Shown here in pieces: positions 54,658-64,000 of a stretch of 64,000 nt of DNA. Under the pieces are notes generated by a model. The model was not told where the DNA came from. It searched no databases and saw only the letters and a list, made by a program, of their open reading frames with translations. A program made the translations under genes and the position numbers. The stretch is taken from positions 14,502,564 through 14,566,563 of the forward strand of contig OY829541.1 of the NCBI GenBank assembly GCA_963691705.1. The letters are read 5' to 3'. This DNA comes from Viola odorata. Taxonomy: Eukaryota > Streptophyta > Magnoliopsida > Malpighiales > Violaceae. Positions within the stretch are counted from its first letter, which is position 1. Each line of letters opens with the position of its first letter.

Positions 54658-57600
54658 TGTTGATACCCGAATTTTGACACGATTAATTTAAATCGTTCAT
54701 TTTTTCGCTCATTCTTGATCTTATTTTTAGTATTGTTATTTCCGTTTATTTACTATTTATTATCTTGTTTTCTTTTGTTTCATGTTATTTATTTTATTTT
54801 GTATGTATTTTTTCGTTCGAACTTTTATCGATTCCAAGTAAAATTTCTCGTATCATTGGATCGAATCACAAAAACTAATCATACCCATTTTTCACTTTCA
54901 CTTTACTTTACATTACTTTACCCATTTTTTTCTCTCCACCATCCGAACATCATCATCTCTTCCCTTTCAATTTTATTAAAAAAACACACCATCTCCCTTT
55001 TCCATTTTTTCTCTTGTACGACCATACCAACATTGGATTCCTTTTTCTTACCTCAACTCTCCAATTGTCAAAAGAAATCGGACACACAATCCTACCCCCT
55101 CCATTTTTTTAGAAAGAAACCTACACCCTAGCCCGCACACGGCTCCCCCTCTCTGTTTTTCAAAGATACAATCTCTTGTTTTTTCAAAGATTTGATACGA
55201 ATGGATCCTCCACATTTTTCTTTCAAAGTAAATTGGATCCCATCATAAACAGACCACCCAATTTCAATCGGGGGGAGAGCAATCAGAAATCCCTCTGCCA
55301 AATTAATCCAGCTCTCGGCCAAATCCAAATCCTCTCTCTCATTTCAATTCCTCTTCAATCACGACCTCTGCAAAAATCAATCACCGGCTCTCTCACTCTC
55401 GGCAGAAGCAACAAGCAATTCTGTCGCCTGAGAGGGAGTAGCCATCACCGATCGAAAAATCTCATCCCCTCTGCCAAATTCAAATAATCAATCCCAGAAC
55501 CAAATTAACCCCCAAATCAGTACCAATTAAGCCACAAATCACCATCCGAACCGAACCCACACCGAACCCCCACCGTATCGCCGCACCGCACCGAACCAAA
55601 TCCACCCACATCAGCCTTTCAACCAAACCCAACCGCCATCACCACCGTCAAACCCGACTGCCAAATACCCCAAACCCGCTACCACAGCCGAACCCACCCA
55701 ATCAATCATCAATACCCAAATCCCCAACCCAAACTCGAATCAAATCAATCCCGAAAACCAATTTTTAACACAAAACTAAATCCAAGCCATAACCCCCCAA
55801 CCGTCTGCCGACAGCACCAATCGCCCATCACCGCGGCTCAAACCCACCAGCACCTCCGTCCATCGCCGTTCGTCCGTCGCCGCTGCACCCCGACGCCGTT
55901 ATCTCCACCTCGATGTTTTCTTCCTTCCTGCTTGTTGGTTTGTTCGATCGGATTGTTGCTTTGTTTATGTTGAGTTGCAGGAGATGAGGGGATTGGGAGA
56001 GGAAGCCGCCGGCGGCAGAGAGAAGAAGAGGGTGTCTTGATTGTGGGTAGCCGCCGGCGTTGGAGAGAAGAAGGGAGAAGATGAGATGTTTAATTGTTAG
56101 GTTTTGATGGTTTAAAAGAAAAATGGGCTGCATTTGTTTTAGTTTTAGTGTGGGCCGGCCCGGTTGAAGGAAAGAAAGAAGGGATATGGGCTGGTTGGTT
56201 TGGGTAGTGAACTGGGTTAAGTTGTTTCGGACCAAACAGAGACCAGCTAAGTTAGCTAGGCTTTTTTTTATTTACTTGTAATATTATTAGTACTATTATT
56301 GTCACCAATTAAAACAAGGAAAATGAAAGAAAGAAATAGGAAAAGGAGAGAAGAGAAACGGTGCAGAGAGTGAAGAGAAACAGAAGAAGAAAAGAAGAGT
56401 GGGCAGACCAAGGGAAAAATGAAAGAAAAGAAAAAAGAAAAGAAAAGAAAAGAGAAAAGATGGGTTAGTTTTAATTAATTAACCAGCTCGAACATTTGGA
56501 CCATTACGAATTCTAATGGGTAAGGCGGTCTCATTTTTTATTAATATTTGATCATTTGGATTTTATTAGTGAATCCCTTACTAATACGCGTTTATTTGTC
56601 TATTTTGTTCGTATGTTTTATTTGCACGCTCGTCGTGATGATGCCCAATGAGCTTGTTGGAGCTCGACGAGGAGTTCGATGCGTCATTCCCAATTGCGAA
56701 GCTCGAATGGAGAATTTAATTGTTGTATTTATTTATTTGGGAATTTGTAATTAATTTGTAATATTTATTTGCAGTATTTATCTATTTTATTATTAATTGT
56801 TGCCACTAATCTTTGATCTGCAGGTAAAGCTCTCCAGGTATGTTTTCCTTTTTCCCTTCTTTATTTTGGATAAACGTATTTTAATGCGTGATTGTTAGAA
56901 TTCGAATTAATCTGTTTGCATGATGCTTATACCAATGAATGTGCTTTATTTTATGCTTGTTTCGTGTGCGGCTTTGTCCCCACGAATTTACGCTTTTATT
57001 TTGATGAATGTGTTCCGTGTGCGGCTTCGACCCCACGAATGTTTTTTTTTTTATTTATGCTATCTTGGCGAATGTGTTATGTGCGCGGCTTCGACCCCAC
57101 CCCGGTTTTTCTCTTTTCAACGTGTTTTCTCGCATTCACTCAAAACGGTACTTTGCTAGCCTATGCATGCTTAGAACCACTTAGTAAATAGGATTTAATC
57201 ACGTGCATTGGCCCGATGATGATAGTGATCCATCGTTGTTCACTAAGGTTGTCGCTTTGGTAAAGATTAATAAAACGGTAGTAATCCCACCTAATTTGGC
57301 ATGTAATCGGACTAATTTTGAACTCGGCTAAATATAACCGGAATAGGTATACAACCAACCTTTTTATCTTTTAGAGGATAAAAAAATGTTATTAAACAAC
57401 TCGACAACAGTTAGGATAAAATCAATCTCACAAACTTAAGAACTAAAGCGACGATACCCCCTCTGAGGGCCAAATTACTTGTTTTCAACATGATTTTTAA
57501 ACACCTCTTTTTTAGAACCGGTAACCTTTTTAAGGATGAGACTCGGGTGCCTAACACCTTCCCGAGTCCATAAAACGACCCCGAATCGTTGTTCTCGGGT

Positions 57601-57750
57601 TTAGACCCTTTTTATTTGTGCCTTAGTTTTTGTTTTATTTTCTTCTTTTTTAGACTTTTAGGTTTCCCTAAACCTTAGAAAAAATAGGGTGGCGACTTCA
57701 TTGTTATGTGTTTTCATTGTGTCCCGAATTTCGCTCGCGACGGTGCGACA
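54658..57750 (+). repeat. Solo Ogre-type LTR (3093 bp)
   Basis: Starts TGTTGATACCCGAATTTTGA and ends CGACGGTGCGACA, with a perfect GGGAG duplication and no internal region, so it is a solo LTR left by recombination between two LTRs. The start matches the LTR at 5843-9270 (other strand), and both end in CGACA; the interiors differ much. Contents: a C/A-rich stretch 55480-55860, a GAAAAGAAAA microsatellite near 56420-56458, three short repeats containing GCGGCTTCGACCCCACGAAT near 56970-57105. No gene is supported within it. Confidence 0.92.
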
Positions 57751-57755
57751 GGGAG
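57751..57755. repeat. Target-site duplication GGGAG, right
   Basis: Pair of 54653-54657. Confidence 0.92.
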
Positions 57756-58762
57756 CCCGGGAAGAAGACGCTTGAATAGAAGCGACGACAACGGATACAA
57801 CCGGAATAGAAACCGGAATGGTAGCAGCCCCCTCACCAACCGAAGTAGAAGGCGTTTGGATGGGATTGACAGCCTCAGAGACAGCAGCGGCGACGGTGGC
57901 AGCAGCAGCAACCTCCTCTTTCTCTCTTCTCCTTTGAGCCCTTCTTTCCCGCCTCCGAATGCTTTCAGGCTTCCAACCAAGTTTAGGAGCTGCACAATCA
58001 CAATATAACGTCGGCGTTAGTATCGTCTGAAATAACGAAGAAAATGACGTAACACTCACTCTGAACACAGGCTCGAATATCGGTCCCGCACGCAAGATTG
58101 CGAGTATGGACATGGACCTCCAACTCAAGCAGCTTGTCCAACTAGCTTTGCTCAGGCGGAAGAAGGATCTCCCGTTGGCCCCAAGCACTATCCCTGATAT
58201 CTTGATTAAAACCAGTCCGCCACCAGGGGCTTGGCAATTCAACGACAAAAAAATCTTCTTTCCAATCTTCAATGAAAGACTCAAGGTGCAAGAGCTTCCA
58301 AGTGAAGGGTTTAAGAGAGTCATTGTCATAACGGGGCGATATCGCTAACACACCCCTACGGCTATACAGTTGAAAAAGTGAATTAAGCAACAAAAGGGAA
58401 GGAGAGTTAATCCCTTTGTATCTATAGAGCTGGAGAAATGCATAAACGCAACAGTACGCGTTGGGAGCTAACTGAACGGGATTCACATCCAGAGCAACAA
58501 ATAGCCTTTTGATGAAAGGATCAAGAGGAAATTTGAAGCCATAGACAAACATCTTGGCATACAAGAGCCTGCTGTTGCCAGGCATGACACTATTGAGGCG
58601 AAGCGAATCGGAAGCAACAGAAACCTTATAATCCTCAGGGATATGGGCATTGTGTTTAGATAAATGATCTTGAAGTATGGATGAGGAGGTGATGGCGGTG
58701 GCAGTACTCTCAATTTTTTCCTCATCAACAGATTTGGTTTGAGAACGATGAGTTCTAGCCAT

Positions 58763-59449
58763 GGAAAAAATAAAGAAAAAGATGAAGAAGATGACAGATG
58801 AGGATAGAAATACCTCTCTGGAAGAGAAACTCAAAACACCCAGACGATGGAAAGAAAAAACACAAGTCGGCTCGAGAGGGAGAAGCAAAAATAGAATGAC
58901 AAAAGAGGAAAAAAGAAACATGCGTTAGGTTTTATAACCCTAGCAGATAGACAAAACGATTGTCGTAACAAGTCGTCGCGTGTGTGACGCGTTACAAGGA
59001 AAAGACATAAGCAATAAGTATGATTCTGGAGATGCGAGAAGACGCTTCGATCTCGCCAATTCCTAGGGTACGCCAACCCCTAGTGCCTCCGCGAATAGAC
59101 ACGTGTATTCTAGCCATTATGGCTTCTCTCTCGCATTAATGAGGGAATCTCGAGCATTAAATGCTCTGAAAAGTGGAATCGATTTCCAAATCAAGACAAG
59201 CGCAATAACGCGAAGACCAAGATAACGCGGCGCGACGTTAACTCCACGGGCAGCTGTTGAGATAACGCAAAAGAAAGAGATAATGCTACAAAGATCAATC
59301 ATTATTTAAAGGAGAATCCTAAACGCTGTTACAAGGTAGGCATTATTAGTTATTACAAACCAAATGGGATCAATGTTTGGAATAAGAAAGAAATAGTAAC
59401 GGAGATGAGAGGAGCTCTTGACGTCCTATACGACATCAACACCGTCCGA
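58763..59449 (-). promoter_or_regulatory. A4-B4 intergenic region with B4 TATA box
   Basis: On minus, TTATAAAA at 58930-58937 lies 175 bp before the B4 ATG at 58762. The leader motif AGGTATTT lies at about 58808-58815. No gene. Confidence 0.6.
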
Positions 59450-61558
59450 TTACGGGAGCGCCCCGGCATCACCCCCGTCACCTCCCTCCTCCTCTCCCGA
59501 AAAAAGAAAACCTTCTTCACTCACATCTATTTCACTCATTTTTTCAGAGGCATAATCGGCTATCTTAGCAGGATCGAAAGACCCACTATGATAGTAGTTC
59601 GCGAATTCGGCAGTAAAGGCCTGCACGACTCTCTTCTTCCACCAGTTTATCTTTGAGGGTACCTTCGCCAGATCCACGTTACAAGCCAACATCTCTTCAT
59701 GAAGAAGAGAATTTCTCTTGTCAGCCGACACCAACTCTGCCTCCAACAACCCAACTTTGGTCTTCCCCTTAACCAACTCTGCCTCTAGTAACTCAACTTT
59801 GGCATTCCCCTTAGACTTCTCCCTTGCAAGTTCGGCGCAACAATCATTCAGCTCCACCAGGGTACGAGTCTGAAGTCGCGTCAACTCCTTCACTTTAATC
59901 AAGGGCATCCAACCGCCCCTTCGAGTCAGGCGAACCTCGAAGCTTGTCACCATGAGCCTCAAGAAAGTAATGCACTTGGCGGAAGCCGGCCAGTACGTCA
60001 TTCAAAACACGTGCGTGCTGAATATCGGGGGGAAGCCGCAACAACTCTTCTTTATCCGTAGGCGAGCCAAATATTTCACCTACCAGGAAGGCCGATGGCT
60101 GGTCTCGCAACAACGGCTCCGATATCCCTAAGGCACGAAGCCCGCTGGTGCCCAAGGTTGATAAATCCAATCGATAAGAAGGAACCCCTTGAGGACCCTA
60201 AGGAGAAAGGTTGGCGATAAGAGAGGGAGCGGAACCCTTGACAGAATCGTCGACGCTTGAAATAGAAGTAAAGAATAACGGTTGTGGACCCCCAGTCAGT
60301 GGGTCAGGAAGTGCGCCTGGGCCAGGAGAGTCAGGGATGTCAGTCGGCGGAAGCGAATCTGTCGCTACTGGAGCTTCAGTAACCTTAGGAGGGAAGACAG
60401 TTGTCGCCTCTGTCACTCTTGTCGTTTGAGATGTTCTCGCCACTGTAGACACATCAAACCCCATGATAGGGACCTCGTCAACCTTTTTTGAAGAAATCCC
60501 AGCAGCCAGGTTGTCTTTCTCCACTCTGAGTTTCTTTCGCTGAGTCGAGGAAGCATGACGAAGCTCTGTCTCGATATCCATATCCTCGCTGTCACTGTCA
60601 GTTATCCTAGTAACGGGTCGACTAAAATTTATTCCTCTTGCGACTGTCTCAGTTCTCCTTTTCTTCGGCGGAGCACTTTGGGCACTCTGATTACTGGGAC
60701 CCTCGGGTGGTGGAGAAGTTGGCAGCGTTTGGAGCGGTACTATGTTCAAAGGAGCGTCATTCCCCTAGACGATTGACCCTCAGAATTTTCTGTCAAGGAA
60801 AGGTGTTAGAACAACAAGCGAAACGAAGCAATAACGCGGGAAAAGGAAAACTCACCTATAACGCACTCTTCCAAACGCCTGTACAAAGTGAATTATCGAA
60901 TTCGGAGAGAGGTGTTTATCTCTAGCAAGGCGTTAGCATGAGTCAACTCACCCCTAGACAACACTACTGGATTTGCCTAGGCGGCACTAGTAATTTCTCG
61001 ATTGAACCCACCACGCCACAAACGAGAAGGTAGTTCGAGAGCGAAGAAACCGCTCTTCCAGCCAGTCACAGTCTCCTCAAAGCCCTAAAACTTCTGCCAG
61101 AATGACTGTACTAATGCGTCATTCCACCCCGGGGCGATATCGATCAGACAGTTACAATAACTCAGGCTAAAGAAATTGCAGATTAAATTGACGGATGGAG
61201 TGAAGATACCCTTCATCTCGCAAGCACGAAGGAAAGCATAAATCCCACACCAAGAAGGAGTTATCTGGGTGGGATTAAGATCATATTGGTGCAATAATTT
61301 CTCTACAGAGGTATGAATTGGGAGACGAAAGCCATAAAGGAATATCTTAAAGTAAACCATTCTATACTTTCCCCACAACGGATCGTGAAACCGCTGACTG
61401 TCCTGGGGAATGAAAGGGAAATAGTTAGGGGGAAAGAAGACATCGTGACCCTCTAATTCGGCCTTCAGAACCATGGGACATGAGAAAATACTGGGTGTTC
61501 TTTCAATTTCTGGATCTAAAGGTCTCTGAAGACCCCTAGTAGCTCTAATATGGCGCAT
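59450..61558 (-). pseudogene. Antisense gene A, copy A4 (decayed)
   Basis: On minus: exon 1 61558-60856, intron 60855-60790 (66 bp), exon 2 60789-59450. N-terminal domain: RTPSIFSCPMVLKAELEGHD, YRMVYFKIFLYGFRLPIHTS, WCGIYAFLRACEMKGIFTPS, IDIAPGWNDALVQSFWQKF. Exon 2: PPKKRRTETVARG, DSDSEDMD, HASSTQRKKLR, LDLSTLGTSGLRALGISEPL, then a coiled coil with a small internal duplication (VELLEAELVKGKTK / VGLLEAELVSADK) and a Gly/Glu-rich end. Defects: TAG 61085-61087, TAG 60977-60979, TAA 60893-60895, frameshift near 60765, TAG 60198-60200, frameshift near 59935. The ATG at 61558 is preferred to an upstream in-frame TTG. Confidence 0.78.
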
Positions 61559-62021
61559 GGAGAACCAATAAAACAAAATCAGAATGAAAGAGGAGCAAAA
61601 TACCTTAAAGAAGAAGCCGATGAGTAGACGGTCGGCGCCGACGAACGGTTGAAGAAATTTCCCTTGACCAAAAGAAGCAGAAAGAAAGAATTAGGGAGAA
61701 AAATTCAAAGCGCAAGTAAAAATGTAAGAAGAAAGCAGTTATTTCCTTTTAAAGGTCAAAAGTCAGTGACTGAGTGACCTGTGAGAACAAGACATGCGCA
61801 AAGTAGAAAACGACACGTGGAACGGCCTTAGAGGAATATTTATGGCTAAACATTTATATCCTTGAAAGAAGGCGGTTAACAATTGGAAAGTGAAGAACGG
61901 TTGCCTCGAGCGATAACTCATCGCTCAGCGTTAACTGTCTAAAGGTTGTAGAAGTTAACGTGGGGTATAACAACAAGAAAGTAAGAACCAAAAATGTTAT
62001 TTTATTCATGATAAGCCATAC
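61559..62021 (-). promoter_or_regulatory. A4 upstream region with TATA-like box
   Basis: On minus, CTTTAAAAGG at 61745-61754 lies about 190 bp before the ATG, and AAGGTATTT at 61599-61607 is the leader motif. The region ends at the junction with gag at about 62021. Confidence 0.58.
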
Positions 62022-62107
62022 GAAGTGGCGAAGGCAAAGAGTCGTCTGCGGGTATCAAATGGAAGACTAGAGGACTGAGTCAATGGCGGATCTGAATCAT
62101 AAGCCAT
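62022..62107 (-). pseudogene. gag: Gag start fragment of a second element 1 copy
   Basis: ATG at 62107 starts a frame matching the first 29 codons of the element 1 gag (DPPLTQSSSLPFDTRRRLF). It stops abruptly at 62022 against the A4 upstream region. The matching segment of element 1 is 30525-30440. Confidence 0.85.
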
Positions 62108-62185
62108 GATCTTCAAATTCCCAGAAGAACAGAGCTTGGCTATTAAGGACGCTCACTTAATTAAAACCAAGACTAAGCACCAATT

Positions 62186-62701
62186 TGATAAGATTCGGGT
62201 TTCTTCGGGGGCAGAATGAGGATTACGGCTGTCCGAAATCACCGTAGCTGCTGTCCGCGATACCTGCAAAGCACCGGAGGGGGGGCTTCGGCGTAGACAC
62301 TCCAATGCTTAAGTTAGCAAGGTTATGAAATTCTATAGAGATTCTAGTAGAGAATTTTCTCTTACCCTCGATCTATAAATGTGGGGTATTTATAGCTGGA
62401 GAGAAGAAGGTCGTTACCCCCAAGGGTGGGCGTTATCAAGGGGAGATAACGCCCCGGATGACGTCAGTAGGGGGATATCGCTAGTGGGATATCGCCAATA
62501 TGTTGTTGTCGGGTTCCTGGGATGGGATGACGCCGTGTAGGTCCCACCCCCCCTCCCCCCGCTGATGTCGACCATCCCAGGATCCTTGGCCTAACGGGGG
62601 CGGCATCCGGGTGCTGTCTTTTAGTCAAGGTCTACAGGAAAATGACTTTGACTGGAGGTAGGAAGACGATTATACCCTTGGTGTTTCCTTAATTGTTATC
62701 A
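62186..62701 (-). repeat. Element 1-type 5' LTR, uninterrupted copy (516 bp)
   Basis: Begins TGATAAGATTCGGG and ends TTGTTATCA on plus. It shows the empty site for element 2 at 62611-62615 (GGTGC). One TGACGTCA at 62459-62466 (the second is lost by a small deletion), TATA (CTATAAATAC, minus) around 62386-62395, inverted repeat at 62516-62525 with 62572-62581. The primer site next to it has lost about ten bases (TGGTGCTTAGTC). Confidence 0.9.
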
Positions 62702-64000
62702 CTCTGGGTAGCCCACAAGTCAGTAATTTGTTCTATTCAAATGAAAAGTCTCATCTTTGCGAAAGCGGAGGAAAGTGAGGCAGCAACCATTAGCTCCATT
62801 CTGAAGGAATATGAGGAAGCTTCTGGCCAGAAGATAAATCTAGAAAAGGCAAAAGTGTGCTTCAGCAAAAACGTAGGCCGCAACACCAGAATTTAGGTGA
62901 AAGGAAGATTAGGAATGGTGGAGATGGAATCCCATGCCAGGTACTTGGGGCTTCCAGTGTCTTTTGGTCGTGCTAAGAAAGGGATGTTCGCATTGATACG
63001 GGATAAGATCTGCAAAAGACTAGTGGTGTGGAAAGAGAAAAAGTTATCCAAGGTAGGGCGGGAATTTCTGATTAAATCGGTCATCCAGTCCATCCAGTCC
63101 ATCCTGACATATATGATGAGCTATTTTGAGATCCCAATCTCCATCTGCGAGGATATAGAAAAGGCGACAAGAAGATTCTGGTAGGGGGGAAAATCTAGGA
63201 AGCGTAAGATGCACTGGGTGTCTTAGGAAAAGTTCTGTAGATCTAAGGAAGTGGGAGGATTGGGGTTTAGGAATGTCAGGGAATTTAATCTAGCGCTTCT
63301 AGCCAAACAAGGGTGGCGACTACATAAACACCCAAACTCTCTGCTCTCCCAAATCTAGAAAGCGCGGTACTTTCCCCACTTTCCTAGAAGCAGGGATGGG
63401 TTGTCGCCCTAGTTACGTCTGGCATAACACTCTGGCAGAGCAGTGCTCCATAAAGGATACCTTTGGAGGGTATGGAATGACGAGCGAATACGGATTTGGA
63501 AAGTTTTGTGGCTTTCGACAATTGCGAACGGGATAATCACAGTGCCCATTACGGGCCTCGACGAGGAGGCAACAGTGGCCGAACTTATTGATAGGGAACG
63601 AAGGTGCTGGAAGGCTGACCTAGTGGAGTAACTCTTTCTACCGCAGGAAATATCAGCAATATTAAGCCTACCCCTTAGTTGGAGTGAGGCGAATGATACT
63701 TTTGTGTGGAAAGGTACTACAAATGGGAAGTATTCAGTCCGAAGTGGATACCATTGTCTAACATCGATAATATCGCACGACTGCCCAGACTCCAGTAAAG
63801 GTTGGTGGAAATTCTTGTGGGGGCTATCTATCCCTCCAAAGTTTAAAAACTTCATATGGAGGTTGGGTAGTGGCTCTCTCCCAACTAGAGTAAACCTAGT
63901 GAGGAGAGGCGTATCGGTGGACCCAGTATGCCCATGCTGCAATAAGGAAGTTGAATCGACTCCACATCTGTTGTTGTCTTGCCCGTTTTCAAGGGGGGTG
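62702..64000 (+). pseudogene. Second LINE fragment, runs off the right edge
   Basis: Near-identical to 50351-51640, joined to the same LTR end. It shares most stops (for example 62893-62895, 63182-63184) and adds a frameshift near 62745, an in-frame 9-bp duplication (ATCCAGTCC repeated near 63082) and an insertion near 63769. The RNase H part lies beyond the window. Confidence 0.85.

Larger units (their letters stand above)
53694..58762 (-). pseudogene. Antisense gene B, copy B4, split by a solo LTR
   Basis: On minus: exon 1 58762-58060, intron 58059-57990 (70 bp), exon 2 from 57989 to the LTR at 57750, resuming at 54657 to 54554, intron 54553-54452, exon 3 from 54451. N-terminal domain: SLRLNSVMPGNSRLLYAKMF, YGFKFPLDPFIKRLF, LAISPRYDNDSLKPFTWKLL, EDWKEDFFVVELPSPWWRTG. 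Exon 2 has RRRERRAQRRREKEE and PKKKKKKI at the far side of the LTR. Exon 3 has LDLGHILQRSGKRQQ, THQVDLSNLRRVGFAAAGGD and LTSPEERGA. The coiled coil is missing: LFSSF jumps to NIHGEDVYD. TAG at 58142-58144 fits a Trp codon. Same strand as the gag at 62022, unlike other copies. Confidence 0.8.

Noticed and set aside
54715..55131. Phe/Leu-rich 138-codon ORF in the solo LTR
   Set aside because: T-rich low-complexity sequence within a defined LTR; no homologous feature in the other Ogre LTR.

Overview
This window looks like nuclear heterochromatin-type DNA of a flowering plant. It is almost wholly LTR retrotransposons of the Ty3/gypsy Tat branch, nested, rearranged and decayed. I see no host gene, no rRNA, no tRNA and no bacterial-style feature. 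The plant origin is inferred from Tat/Ogre-type gag-pol, plant-type LINE RT/RNase H, short GT-AG introns of 64-71 bp and TATA-box LTRs. The species cannot be told.

Layout. (1) 1-9270, minus strand: 5' part of an Ogre-like element (gag running off the left edge, an extra ORF1, an Arg-tRNA-type primer site, and a 3.4 kb 5' LTR with two tandem-repeat blocks). It sits on the splice donor of an older gene, here called A1. (2) 9271-17930: decayed plus-strand genes A1 and B1, a tandem-repeat block, then a 5'-truncated minus-strand pol. (3) 17931-31045: plus-strand A2 and B2, repeat block, minus-strand pol and gag, and most of an LTR (element 1). (4) 31046-50258: a complete minus-strand element (element 2, about 15.3 kb without its own insertion), bounded by 531-bp LTRs and a perfect 5-bp duplication GGTGC. 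It landed inside the element 1 LTR. It holds four plus-strand (antisense) genes C, D, A3, B3 between its 3' LTR and pol, and a younger 3.9 kb non-autonomous LTR element (39276-43197, duplication GATGT). (5) 50259-52275: the remainder of the element 1 LTR and a broken LINE. (6) 52276-62021: an inverted repeat-B4-A4 block whose B4 gene is split by a 3.1 kb solo Ogre-type LTR (54658-57750, duplication GGGAG). (7) 62022-64000: a second copy of gag start, element 1 LTR and LINE.

The most interesting system is the antisense gene cassette of the Tat elements. A and B each occur four times. They share one architecture (N-terminal domain like the plant 'putative gypsy type transposon' family, short intron, Ser/Pro-rich linker with basic patches, a conserved D-L/M-S motif region, C-terminal coiled coil), so they look like ancient paralogues. 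Each has its own TATA box at a nearly fixed distance from its ATG (about 190 bp for A, about 178 bp for B). C and D are small unrecognised ORFs seen once, in element 2. A3 (674 aa), C (128 aa) and D (162 aa) are still open, although gag, pol and B3 of the same element carry stops. The sense strand makes the retroelement proteins. The antisense strand seems to make spliced, independently promoted accessory proteins of unknown role. Antisense ORFs in Tat elements are known; a four-gene antisense cassette with introns and private promoters deserves checking as possibly new.
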